64,000 bases of DNA from Flavisolibacter tropicus (GTDB lineage: Bacteria > Bacteroidota > Bacteroidia > Chitinophagales > Chitinophagaceae). A model generated the notes under the pieces. The model had not been told where the DNA came from and searched no databases. It saw only the letters and a program-made list of their open reading frames with translations. The stretch lies in assembly GCF_001644645.1 (NCBI RefSeq), contig NZ_CP011390.1, positions 2,170,001 through 2,234,000 of the forward strand. The letters are read 5' to 3'. A program made the translations under genes and the position numbers. Each line of letters starts with the position of its first letter. Within the stretch, counting starts at the first letter, position 1. Positions 16,536 through 26,359 of the stretch are shown piece after piece.

Positions 16536-17251
16536 CAGAATGGCAGATCATCAGCAATATCATCAATTATTGCCCGAACATTTGCATGTAACCTATGAAC
16601 ATTTGCGTGCTCATAGATTATTCCTGCAACAAGCTTAGACGACCATTCTTCATGTGGCGCGGCAAGGGATAAAGTAACATACACTCTCTGCCTTCCTAAT
16701 AAAATATCATTATTCAATCCATAGTTGTGACGAAAATATGGATCAGTGATTGGGAGGTTATATAAAGTGCCATTATAACGGAAAGAAAGTTTTACTTGTG
16801 GATATTGGCGTCCTTCAAAATTCCTTTCGTTTGTCTCGAATTCATTTAATAATACTAACATCAAAGAGTAGTTAAAATCACTTACTTGATGCTCTGGCAC
16901 AGCAGCTCCGCGATTGCCGAAAACTAAATGGTATCGATTATTATCTGTAAGTACATCTAGATTAGTAATTGGGAATTGACCAACTACTCTAATGCTGTTT
17001 GTTTGAAAAAGCACATTCTCAGATTGGTGTCCATGACCATTTGCATGAATGGGCTGAAACTCAATAATATCTAAAAGATTAATGTGTGAGACTAATATAG
17101 TTGGAACCTCTTCATGTTCTGTATTGCAAACCGGCCTTATCCATTTTGGACGACCGTTTTGGAAGATTGGGTTATTGTTTTGGTCTAATTCAATGCCGCC
17201 AACGCAGCGGCCACCAACTCTAAAAGAGTTAGCTAAGCAAACGATCTTCAT
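16535..17251 (-). CDS. Dual-OB-domain-like protein
   Basis: The 238-residue protein starts MKIVCLANSFRVGGRCVGGIEL, continues with WIRPV and a LLDIIEF... segment near HQSEN, and ends in an acidic tail. This pattern matches the small family described as dual OB-containing proteins that sits beside DUF488 genes. OB folds would suggest nucleic acid or nucleotide binding. It is the middle gene of a tight run (4 bp after a DUF488 gene, 1-bp overlap with the ACP fusion gene), so it probably works with them. Function unknown. Confidence 0.6.
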   Translation of the reverse strand: MKIVCLANSFRVGGRCVGGIELDQNNNPIFQNGRPKWIRPVCNTEHEEVPTILVSHINLLDIIEFQPIHANGHGHQSENVLFQTNSIRVVGQFPITNLDVLTDNNRYHLVFGNRGAAVPEHQVSDFNYSLMLVLLNEFETNERNFEGRQYPQVKLSFRYNGTLYNLPITDPYFRHNYGLNNDILLGRQRVYVTLSLAAPHEEWSSKLVAGIIYEHANVHRLHANVRAIIDDIADDLPF

Positions 17252-17255
17252 GTAT

Positions 17256-17699
17256 TTATTTGATTAAGTGAATAATTTCTATATCACTCTTCACATGCTT
17301 TAAATACTCAGCTAACAATCTTCTATGACACTTTTCAGGAGTGTGTTCACTACACAATAAGCAGTGTTCATGCAGCTTCTCTATGTTCGTTTTCTGAGCA
17401 ACGCGCCTTATATCAAGTAGGTTTAAATACCCAACTTCATACTCTTCCCAAGACATTTTTTTATCCCGGTATTTGGTTAGCAACTCTTTTGTTGGTGCAA
17501 AGTCTATATTATGTTCATAGGACATATTCCCAATTTCCCTTGCAAAGAATCTTAAATCACTTCCTTTTGCGAAACCAGCTAATTGGGAAACATTGTTTAT
17601 GCGTGTATCAATTATTTTTTTAACACCTGCAGTTTTTAGCAGGTTAAAAAACTTCTCTGCAGGCTTTTCTGTAAATCCAATAGTGTAAAGCTTAATCAT
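17256..17699 (-). CDS. DUF488 family protein (second copy)
   Basis: The 147-residue protein has the family hallmarks: an N-terminal YTIGF strand, a conserved DTR in KIIDTRINN, and the C-terminal LLCSEHTPEKCHRRLLAEYL motif with paired cysteines and CHR. DUF488 proteins are small, soluble and uncharacterised, and are often linked to nucleic-acid conflict genes. It overlaps the preceding DUF488 gene by 8 bp. The two copies are quite diverged in sequence, which suggests two roles rather than a recent duplication. Confidence 0.85.
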   Translation of the reverse strand: MIKLYTIGFTEKPAEKFFNLLKTAGVKKIIDTRINNVSQLAGFAKGSDLRFFAREIGNMSYEHNIDFAPTKELLTKYRDKKMSWEEYEVGYLNLLDIRRVAQKTNIEKLHEHCLLCSEHTPEKCHRRLLAEYLKHVKSDIEIIHLIK

Positions 17700-18327
17700 G
17701 ATTTTCCTGTTGCGGTTGTTTTGAATAGGGCGAAAAGCCGATCTCTTTATTCTTTAATCGATACGCTTCTTTTAATTGATCTGCAACAGAAACATTAGGA
17801 TTGAAGATATCTGGCTTAGGCAGCTTTTTATCATACTTTTTTAAAAGTATACTTTCAAGATCGGTATGACTTTTTAGGCTTTTGTCTTTCAAGATATGTT
17901 TTACGTCAAAACCATCCCTTACTAACGCCAAGGAAACCATTGAAAACCTATGGCAGTCTAATGGTTCGCTTTCTGAACACATCATGGCAATTACAAATCC
18001 TTTTTCAACACCTTGCCAAAGTCTTTCAACTCCATTTTTAAAAGACCATGATTTTCTCACTTTTTCAAAGTCAACTTGCCCATCATCATCTAATAGATCT
18101 GGATCAGTAAACCTAGCACCAAATTCCTCTGAAAAGTGCAAATAAGTTACTCCATGATTCTTCAAATAATTTTTTAGAGGCTCTTGGTTATACTGTGGAT
18201 TATATGAACTAGCTGCCACACTTCGAACATCTATTAAACAGGTAACTCCATATTCTTGAATCAATGAAACAAAATAATCCAACTGGTGGGTTGAATGTCC
18301 TACAGTATATATTATTGGCTTATTCAT
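17692..18327 (-). CDS. DUF488 family protein (first copy)
   Basis: The 211-residue protein shows YTVGHS at the N-terminus, CLIDVRSVAASSYNPQYN, an acidic loop with FEKVRKSW, and the C-terminal MMCSESEPLDCHRFSMV motif (cysteine pair, CHR). This is the canonical longer DUF488 form, with a C-terminal extension ending KNKEIGFSPYSKQPQ. It starts 76 bp after the giant ATPase-helicase gene and overlaps the second DUF488 gene. The function of the family is not established. Confidence 0.9.
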   Translation of the reverse strand: MNKPIIYTVGHSTHQLDYFVSLIQEYGVTCLIDVRSVAASSYNPQYNQEPLKNYLKNHGVTYLHFSEEFGARFTDPDLLDDDGQVDFEKVRKSWSFKNGVERLWQGVEKGFVIAMMCSESEPLDCHRFSMVSLALVRDGFDVKHILKDKSLKSHTDLESILLKKYDKKLPKPDIFNPNVSVADQLKEAYRLKNKEIGFSPYSKQPQQENHD

Positions 18328-18403
18328 TTGCTATCAGGCTTACAAAATAATTCTTTTTCAGTAAAAGCAAAATATCCTCACGAACTATATATCCATACAT
18401 CCA

Positions 18404-21400
18404 TCAATCATTAAACTTTCTTAGCTGAATGTCAATTGCTCCTTCATTAGCTTTTATAAAGTATTTCATTTCAATTTGCCCAAATACGTTCACGTTATCA
18501 TGCCCAGTTATGTAACTATTCTTCTCAATAAAATCTTTTTGTCCGAAAATATGCTTTTCGAACTCTGAACACTTTCTAATAAGTGGGTTTTCAAAGTGCT
18601 TGTGATAGCTAGAGCATATAGACTGAATAAAATGATTCCCCTTGATTGTTTCGAAAGGATGCAAAATGACCAAATAATCTCTAGCTCTACTTATTGCAAC
18701 ATTGTATATATACTCTTTAGATAAAAGGCACTTAGGATGCCCTGTATAGTGATAATTATTTGGATTTGAAATAAAGAACACAATATCGCATTCATCCCCT
18801 TGGAAACCATGGACTGTATCAGCATATACTTTTAGTTTATCTGACAAGCCGTATGATGTAACTAACTTGTTTAGCAATACAGCTTGCGCTTTATAAGGAG
18901 CAATCAGCCCAACTGACCAATTTTCTTTTTCGTCTAACAGTGAGTCAAGGTACTTTAGTAACTCTGCGACAAAGATGGCACTATAGGTATGATATGAGCT
19001 ATATAAAAGCTTACTTATTTTAAATATAGAATTATCAGCATTTAAAGGGACATCTATAAACGTTACGTTCTTATTAATCAATTTTGCGAAATTGGATGGA
19101 AGGGTTTTAGCTTTATTATTCTTATTCTCCCGATCATGCTTTAATTGTTCCCCATATGATAATGAACTAAAGAGCTGACCAATTTGCTTAACACTTCTAT
19201 ATTGCGTTTCCAGGTTTGTGATTCTATCTACACTTCGAAGGTTCTGCTCAGAGCTTTTAAAGCTGCTTATACCCATCATAGTATAAACGTTCTCGTCTTG
19301 TAAATCCAATTCTTCTAAATCTTTATCATTTACATCTACAACCGGTGGAATTTGTTTAGGATCACCTGCCACAATGAACTTAGCATTAGGGTTAAAATTG
19401 TGAATAGAAAGGATTGCAAAAACCAGGTATGGTAAATTAATCATTGATGACTCGTCAAAAATCACATAATCCCAATGATCTTTCAACTCGAAAAGTCTAT
19501 AACTCTCATCATTTTCATCGTCCATTACTTCAAAGTATGGGATTCGATGTATAGTAGAAGCAATAATATGGGCATAATCCAACTGCTTCATATCTATTGA
19601 GTCGCTATAAACGCCATCTTCCAGAACTTCTAATTCAGGATCTGTCGGCTTACCAACCCTAATAATAGATATAGATTTACCAGCCTTTTCTAAACTGTCT
19701 AATTTACCCCTTACAATGTCTCTATCATTATCAGATGGTAATAATAACTTCTTGCATAAAACGTCTGCAGCCTTATTTGTTGGTGTTAGTAATAGATATT
19801 TTGCGTTATACTTTTCGCTTACACCATCTATTATAGAACAACAAAGTGATGTAGTCTTGCCTGTTCCAGGAGGGCCATATATAAAATGTAAGCCGGGTAA
19901 TACATCTTTGATTTCCTCCCAAACATTTAAATAATATCTATTGCTAAATGCACTATATAATCTTTGCAATAAATCTATAACAGGAGAGAAACTAATCTTA
20001 ACCTGGATCACATCTTTGAAAAGACCTATTGTTGATTGAGATAAAGGCTCTCTACAATAGATTAAAAGATCTTGACCTTTTTTTGATACCCCTTCTACAA
20101 AAACATTTTCGTTTTGGCGGTTTTTTATGATCAGTGTAATTCGAAAATCTTCAAAATCTTCAATGTTTACAGGAATTAGAGAGCTTGCACCACATAGCAG
20201 AAAGTATTTGTTTGAAATTTCGCCATTGATAGCATAACGCTTAATCTCTTGAAATGATATTGTTTTTTGTCTTGTATTATCCTGCTTGGTTTCAAATGTT
20301 AACAAGAACTTCAAATATGAATCAAACCAAGCATAAGAATAATCATCATTTGACTTTATATCTTCAATAAGCTCCTTTCTTTCTTGTTTTAGATTCTCTT
20401 CTTGAAAAGCAGACTTCAGGGCTTCCAAATGTGCTGTATTGACTTCACCTTTGCCAGCAGCATTTAAAGTATTATAGAAACTTGCTAACATTATGTTCCT
20501 TCTATGTATCAAGTTTTCTACAGCCTCCGAAAGATGTTCATAGTCATCTTCTAACTGATCTCTTAAGTCTTCTAATGAAATGCTTTGTAAATAATGAATT
20601 GTTGTAACCTTTTCACCTTCTTCAACATAAAAAGAGCCTTCATCAACCCTTCCAACCATAATCATAATATCATCTTCTGTGGATATTGAAACATCATAAA
20701 AAAGTTCTCTCTCTTTAAGAAGTTCAATATCATTTTCTTCTTTCCATTGATGATAAAATGGCTCGTCATGTTCTTCGCTAGTTTCATTTATAATGAATGT
20801 TCTATCAAACTCTAGCTCAGTACTACTATTTACCACTGCTTCATCCACAGAAGAAGACATGCGGAGTACACTATAACTTTGGTAAACTTTATTTAATTTA
20901 TTTTCACCATACAGCGTTAACCTGGCGTGTAAGTCCTCATTTATTGTGTATATATCCTCTATGCTTGAATCTAATATTCTAAAGGTATCAGTTGTGTCAT
21001 ATACAATTACAGGAAATTCCCCCAAGTCAGAACAAGCCAAGTCATTGACGACTTTTTGAATTAATTCCAAACGATCTTTATCCCTGTCCGATTGATAAAC
21101 GATGTACTTCCCGGCTAATGGTATAAAAGCACCTGCGGCACCATTTAAAGAATTCAGTAGCAGCTTATTACTAAAGGCCTCAACCTTAACTGTATCAGGC
21201 AGATCACTGATTTCACCTAATAAGTATCTTCTCAGCTTTTGAAGAGGGCTGTCATTAACATGAATACCAAGTGCAATAAAAAAATCATCCTTCCTTTTTA
21301 CCTTATTATGCCACAATATGAACTCCTCGGGCAAGCATTCACTTTCCAAACAGATTCCGTTTAGCACATACTCATTTGGAGATAACCCCAGATAATCTTC

Positions 21401-24400
21401 CCAATCCTGATTTCTTTTATACTCTTTCGCTTGCTGAGACAGATTGATCCAACCTTTATATAGATAATTTAGCTTATCGCTTATTTCGGCTTCATTATCT
21501 AAAATTTCAGGATTACAACCTTTTACAAATAAAAATCTGGGAGCTATTATATCATCTTCACCTTCCCCATAATTAAACACTTCCAAATCATTAAGCTGTA
21601 ATAAGGATTGCAAATCATTATATTCTCTATTTAGTAAGTAAGAGCCATGTATATAACTTTGATTTTCTTCTGAAAAAATTATTATTGGTTTCTCTATAGT
21701 ATACCATTCATCATTATGGGACTTAAGCTTATAATCCTTAAAATTTTCCTTTTCAAATCTACCAGACAATAAAACAAAGAGCAATTGATGTGAGTTTACC
21801 AATTGATTATCGCTTAAGTTAGCAGTAAACCGAGATACTAGCTCATCAGTAATACCCACATCAGACAACTTGAAAAGCTTATCTGCACTTGTTTGACTAA
21901 TTAAATCCCTCTTTTTAGCTTCATCATGAAAAGCTTGAATTAACTTAATATTCTCAGCACTTTCAAGATTCAAGATTTGGGACTGGGACAATATTATTTC
22001 TTTATCCTCTCTAAACACTTTTATTGAGTCATGAGCACTATCTATGTCTCCTATTATAATTTGTTGGTCATCTTTATTAATTACTATTTTATTATGGATT
22101 TGAGACAGTTCTTCTGAAGAGATGTCACCCTCTACAACTTCTTTTAAAAGTTTTATATACAGCTCATTTTCTCTTACCTCCTGCCAATTGGCATCTAAAG
22201 TTGTATATGTAAGTTTCTGAAGCAATTCCTTTTTATCATCAAAGCGCTCCGGTAGAACAATTTCAACTAAATCCAACTCTTGCTCTAGATTATCATCCTC
22301 ACTAAAAATGTCAATCAAATGAGATATTAATTTGCTACCCGATAACTCTATTTGCGATTTATAACTTTCAAAGCTGTTAGGTATAAGTATAAAATCATCA
22401 GAATAATACGTTTTAATATATTTTTTTACTGCTGGTTTGGATGTAGCTATTTGTACCTTTCCAGAAGAGCTTACATAGTATTTACCATCAGAAAGACTAA
22501 TATGGTTAGATGCAAAAAAGTCAAGGTTACAAACTTTAGAGAACAGCAATAAATCATTTATCTCTTCTAAGCTGCTAACTGTCTCCTCGATATCTAATTG
22601 AATGCTATATGGGGTATAAGAAAGAGGTAACTTATCCAGATAAGGCAATACATACTTATCCGGTATATGGCAATCAAAATATTTAAGTACTGATAATTGA
22701 ATATTTTTAAAATCTTCATCAGTAAGATTTAGCAAGTCATTATTGTAGTATATCTTTTCTGATTCAAGGACCTCAGCGTTAAATATTGCCAGTTTAGAAT
22801 TATGAAGTAGAAAATTTGACTTTTCTTGCCAAGTACTTTTCTCATATGCATCAATAATAGATTCTAAAACTTCTTTGGCCATTTTATGATTAGAAGCTAT
22901 GTAATTAGCTATCTGATCCCAAAATGGTAGTATAATGCCTTGGTATAACGACTCTGGCTTGTCAAGAAGGTAGCTTTTATAACTAGCATTATCTTCAGAA
23001 CTATTGATACAAAACTTCTGTAACCAAGGGGCAGTAGACTTGGCATACAAATTCTTGAACCGTACATGAACATTATTGTTGTTTCTAAACAACTTCAGTT
23101 CTCCCATCCTATCGCCTGGCGAATCATTTAAAGTCCTGAAGGCTTCGAAAATTCTATGCTTCTCACCAATAGTCAACTTTGCCAACTGATCATCATCGAC
23201 TACTTGACTGAACAACTTTGTTAATATCGTATAACTCTTAACCTGAGACTCGTTAGCGAAAAAACCGAAATATTTTGGATTGAAATTGTAGTCATCAAAG
23301 TTATCTTTCGTATAAAACAAACCGAGCTTTTGTAGTAAATCCCGAATATCATTGAGCTTATTAAAGATAATGAAGTACCCATCTTTTTCTTTTTCTTGAA
23401 ATTCTGTTATAGCGAGAATCTCCTCATTATTGAACTTCAACAACTTTGTAGCAAAAAGATTTTTTTTGAACGTTTGATCTTTAATTAGCTCGCCATCCAG
23501 AAATTTAATTTCCGATAAGATAGCTTTGGCTTTAGCATGATCATTACCTATCCAATTATTCAAGTGAGTGCTTATAGTGTCATTGGAAGTAAGTAAATTA
23601 TAAATTGCAAAACCTTGCACACCAAGCTTCAAATCTGCATTAATTCGTATTGATGGCTCTGCATCTTCTCCCCAATAAAACCAATTAACATCTTTTAAGC
23701 CCCACTCATCAGTATCAATATCAACGTTCGTTTTCTTTATAAAAACACTCTCGGGATTATCAGTTATTTCAAAATCAGTTGATCCATTTGATGACTTAAT
23801 AGGGATATACTTCTTAATTACTTTGTCTATCTGGTTTATATATGGGTCTTCGATCCATTTCCTGTCCTGGTTTAAGCTACTACCAGATGTTAGCAACGCA
23901 GCATAGAAATCAAGGAACAATTCTCTTTCATCCGGGATTGTAGAAGTGGAAAGACGATTTAGTTCACTATCTATCTTTTCTACAATAGTTTTTAACAAAC
24001 GCTCGTTTATACCGTCTTCCTTGCTACTGCCCTTATGCAGGAAAGTACGAGAGCTGCCTTTATAGAATGCATTAGAATGTAGTATATAGTTAAAATTGTG
24101 GACCTCCTCTGACAAAGGAAAATAGAGGTATAAATTAGGTGCTCCTTGAAAGTAGTCATGTATTTCATTATGCCTCCTAAATCCAAACAGCGCTTCAATA
24201 TTTGCTTCTTCTTTAATTTCTTTCCTTTGTTCTTCTGTTAGTTCTTCAAAATTCTGAACACCAAAACGCACATATGCATACGTATCTTTTTCCGTCTCTT
24301 TATCAACCGTAAGCTTTATAAACTTCAAATCAGGGTAAGTAATTGGATCTTCGTTATTTAACTGTACAGTTCGAAGAACTTTGTCTTTTCTCATCTCTAC

Positions 24401-25333
24401 ATCTGCCGTTTCCCTCAGAATGGCTAAAGCAAACCTTACTCCCCCTTTTAAATTTTTCTCAGCCAGTTCTGTTTCCTTACCAGTACCTAACTTGATAAAA
24501 AATAAAGACCCCTCATTATAAACTTCTTTATTTAAAATGTGGCTATTGTTCTTGACCCAACGAGATAAAACTTCATATTCCGATTTACTAAAAGGAGACA
24601 GTTGCGCTTTTTCGCCAGTTACCATTTTAGGTAAGTCTTGTATTAATGGGTTTTCCGGCAAACAGGGAAAGCAAGTGATTAATATCTTAAAAAGCCAGGG
24701 ATTTTCGTCTTTAATAAGAATTTCTCCTTTTTCGTTTTTAGCTATGCTCAATTCTTTTGGAATTGGATTAGAGCCCGCTGCCAACTTTGCTAACTCATAA
24801 TTTTTCCAACTAAACAACAAGGGGCCTGAGCTTTCATTGATCAACTCGTGCAGACCATTGTCTTTACCCACTAATCTATGTGCTAGCTTGAAGCCAATTC
24901 CAAACTTACCAATGGTTCTACTGTCGGCACTTTTAGTAGATGAACCAACATTTAGTATAGAACGAATGCTATTCGGGCTAAACATTTCACCGTTATTAGC
25001 AACAAGCAAATAGTAATTACCATCTATTTCATCTTTGCCCCAAACCATAGTATAATGGGTACTGCCGGCATCTACAGCATTTTGCAGAAATTCATAAACA
25101 GCTTGTCCATCCTTAGCCATATCCAAGAAACTTTGCAAAAAGTTTTTAATACCTGCTTCAGGAGTGCTAAAGCCATCTCTATCCCCATGATACATGGTAA
25201 ACCAACCAAAGTTCTTTTCACTAGTGGCTTCTTCAATATAGTAGTTACCTATAAAGTCTTCTTCCAGTGAAGTAGAAACTGGACGCGTTGTTTTATAAAA
25301 GCTCCGATACTGTTTAATGTTTTTGATTTCCAT
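18404..25333 (-). CDS. Giant HSP90/sacsin-type ATPase fused to SF1 helicase, 2309 residues
   Basis: The N-terminus carries a GHKL ATPase of the sacsin/HSP90 type: EFLQNAVDAG (81-90), NNG (113-115), GKFGIGFKLAHRL (142-154). A region of roughly 1600 residues without motifs I recognise follows. The C-terminal 500 residues are an SF1 helicase of the Upf1/Dna2 class: GPPGTGKT (about 1820-1827), FDESSMIN (about 1960), ETQYRS, VHGFQGDECDIVFF and YNVAISRARDYLVI. The combination suggests a sensor or conformational switch driving a nucleic-acid motor. It is cytoplasmic, lies in a long leftward array between a CBS-HEPN gene and DUF488 genes, and has its own 104-bp leader gap. I know no named system with exactly this neighbourhood. 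Confidence 0.88.
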   Translation of the reverse strand: MEIKNIKQYRSFYKTTRPVSTSLEEDFIGNYYIEEATSEKNFGWFTMYHGDRDGFSTPEAGIKNFLQSFLDMAKDGQAVYEFLQNAVDAGSTHYTMVWGKDEIDGNYYLLVANNGEMFSPNSIRSILNVGSSTKSADSRTIGKFGIGFKLAHRLVGKDNGLHELINESSGPLLFSWKNYELAKLAAGSNPIPKELSIAKNEKGEILIKDENPWLFKILITCFPCLPENPLIQDLPKMVTGEKAQLSPFSKSEYEVLSRWVKNNSHILNKEVYNEGSLFFIKLGTGKETELAEKNLKGGVRFALAILRETADVEMRKDKVLRTVQLNNEDPITYPDLKFIKLTVDKETEKDTYAYVRFGVQNFEELTEEQRKEIKEEANIEALFGFRRHNEIHDYFQGAPNLYLYFPLSEEVHNFNYILHSNAFYKGSSRTFLHKGSSKEDGINERLLKTIVEKIDSELNRLSTSTIPDERELFLDFYAALLTSGSSLNQDRKWIEDPYINQIDKVIKKYIPIKSSNGSTDFEITDNPESVFIKKTNVDIDTDEWGLKDVNWFYWGEDAEPSIRINADLKLGVQGFAIYNLLTSNDTISTHLNNWIGNDHAKAKAILSEIKFLDGELIKDQTFKKNLFATKLLKFNNEEILAITEFQEKEKDGYFIIFNKLNDIRDLLQKLGLFYTKDNFDDYNFNPKYFGFFANESQVKSYTILTKLFSQVVDDDQLAKLTIGEKHRIFEAFRTLNDSPGDRMGELKLFRNNNNVHVRFKNLYAKSTAPWLQKFCINSSEDNASYKSYLLDKPESLYQGIILPFWDQIANYIASNHKMAKEVLESIIDAYEKSTWQEKSNFLLHNSKLAIFNAEVLESEKIYYNNDLLNLTDEDFKNIQLSVLKYFDCHIPDKYVLPYLDKLPLSYTPYSIQLDIEETVSSLEEINDLLLFSKVCNLDFFASNHISLSDGKYYVSSSGKVQIATSKPAVKKYIKTYYSDDFILIPNSFESYKSQIELSGSKLISHLIDIFSEDDNLEQELDLVEIVLPERFDDKKELLQKLTYTTLDANWQEVRENELYIKLLKEVVEGDISSEELSQIHNKIVINKDDQQIIIGDIDSAHDSIKVFREDKEIILSQSQILNLESAENIKLIQAFHDEAKKRDLISQTSADKLFKLSDVGITDELVSRFTANLSDNQLVNSHQLLFVLLSGRFEKENFKDYKLKSHNDEWYTIEKPIIIFSEENQSYIHGSYLLNREYNDLQSLLQLNDLEVFNYGEGEDDIIAPRFLFVKGCNPEILDNEAEISDKLNYLYKGWINLSQQAKEYKRNQDWEDYLGLSPNEYVLNGICLESECLPEEFILWHNKVKRKDDFFIALGIHVNDSPLQKLRRYLLGEISDLPDTVKVEAFSNKLLLNSLNGAAGAFIPLAGKYIVYQSDRDKDRLELIQKVVNDLACSDLGEFPVIVYDTTDTFRILDSSIEDIYTINEDLHARLTLYGENKLNKVYQSYSVLRMSSSVDEAVVNSSTELEFDRTFIINETSEEHDEPFYHQWKEENDIELLKERELFYDVSISTEDDIMIMVGRVDEGSFYVEEGEKVTTIHYLQSISLEDLRDQLEDDYEHLSEAVENLIHRRNIMLASFYNTLNAAGKGEVNTAHLEALKSAFQEENLKQERKELIEDIKSNDDYSYAWFDSYLKFLLTFETKQDNTRQKTISFQEIKRYAINGEISNKYFLLCGASSLIPVNIEDFEDFRITLIIKNRQNENVFVEGVSKKGQDLLIYCREPLSQSTIGLFKDVIQVKISFSPVIDLLQRLYSAFSNRYYLNVWEEIKDVLPGLHFIYGPPGTGKTTSLCCSIIDGVSEKYNAKYLLLTPTNKAADVLCKKLLLPSDNDRDIVRGKLDSLEKAGKSISIIRVGKPTDPELEVLEDGVYSDSIDMKQLDYAHIIASTIHRIPYFEVMDDENDESYRLFELKDHWDYVIFDESSMINLPYLVFAILSIHNFNPNAKFIVAGDPKQIPPVVDVNDKDLEELDLQDENVYTMMGISSFKSSEQNLRSVDRITNLETQYRSVKQIGQLFSSLSYGEQLKHDRENKNNKAKTLPSNFAKLINKNVTFIDVPLNADNSIFKISKLLYSSYHTYSAIFVAELLKYLDSLLDEKENWSVGLIAPYKAQAVLLNKLVTSYGLSDKLKVYADTVHGFQGDECDIVFFISNPNNYHYTGHPKCLLSKEYIYNVAISRARDYLVILHPFETIKGNHFIQSICSSYHKHFENPLIRKCSEFEKHIFGQKDFIEKNSYITGHDNVNVFGQIEMKYFIKANEGAIDIQLRKFND

Positions 25334-25437
25334 GGCAGTTATGTTTTGATAGATGCTTTTGAATTATTTAGTCGTTTTCTTTAAGATTGTGCGAATTGGC
25401 TCTCCCCATTTATGTTTTTACAACTTACTTTTTATAT

Positions 25438-26277
25438 CTAGGATGAAACATTGTTTGCAAATGAGAACCTTAATGCATTTTCAAGTTCCTCTATTTTAAC
25501 AGTAGCCTTCCATAAGTCATTTAACGCACCGCGACTTTTTACTAAACTTTTATTTGGATGCGCAATGCCATTTCTAAGTGCTTTTAATTTACCAGAGCTC
25601 CTCTCAAATGTTTCTTTTGTTTTGTAGCCTAATTTTTTATACAACTGGAGCTCTGATATCAAAAGGAAAAGATCACTTAAGTACAAGTATTCAATAATGC
25701 TGCTGTCCATGCCCTTTTTGGCATCTTCCTTAAATCTTCTTGCTGAATCCAATGCAGATGGAATATCTTTTTCCTTTCCCCAAAGTTCCAATGAATCTAA
25801 AATCTGACTTGTCTCCAAGCTATCACACACAAACTTTCCTAGCTCTCGTTCTAAGGAGCAGATAAGATTATAATAATAGATAGCAACATGCTTACAGTTC
25901 AAATTGCCTATGGTAATCAGTCCAATTACAGTTGAATGATTGGTAAGGAAATAAAAGTCCCTATCATTGTCACTCATCAGCCTAATTACATCTTTTATGT
26001 GCGTCAGGTAATATAAGCAGTCTTCTTGCTTTATTCTGCTCCATTTGATGTCCTGAACAGAATACTTACCCCACTCTTCTGTATGATAAAAGGTATTTAC
26101 GGTTCCGTCTTTATTTATTTTAGGCAGAATATCAAAGCCATATTCTACCATCTTTTCATAAGCATCAGATAAGGTTTCATTTGACTGAGTACATATCCAC
26201 TCTTTTTGCGAAATGCCTACAATAGCCGCATGAATTTCAGGAGTACTACCCTGACTGAAATAGTGATATTCCATCAT
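25438..26277 (-). CDS. CBS-pair-like plus HEPN-like protein
   Basis: Residues about 15-125 resemble a CBS domain pair: ETLSDAYEKMVEYGFDILPKI, then DVIRLMSDNDRDFYFLTNHSTVIGLITIGNL. The C-terminal half is all-helical and ends in KLKALRNGIAHPNKSL, where R235-N-G-I-A-H240 fits the RNase motif R-x4-H of HEPN domains. CBS domains bind adenine nucleotides; HEPN domains are often RNA-cleaving toxins. A nucleotide-gated RNase effector is a reasonable reading, but unproven. It lies between the nuclease gene and the giant ATPase-helicase gene in the same direction. Confidence 0.6.
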   Translation of the reverse strand: MMEYHYFSQGSTPEIHAAIVGISQKEWICTQSNETLSDAYEKMVEYGFDILPKINKDGTVNTFYHTEEWGKYSVQDIKWSRIKQEDCLYYLTHIKDVIRLMSDNDRDFYFLTNHSTVIGLITIGNLNCKHVAIYYYNLICSLERELGKFVCDSLETSQILDSLELWGKEKDIPSALDSARRFKEDAKKGMDSSIIEYLYLSDLFLLISELQLYKKLGYKTKETFERSSGKLKALRNGIAHPNKSLVKSRGALNDLWKATVKIEELENALRFSFANNVSS

Positions 26278-26359
26278 TTTTACTCTCGTTTAACAAGCTT
26301 ATTAGTTCACCATCAATTGTCCTTTCCCTTGTTCCTAGTGTGCACAGGCACCAAAAGCA

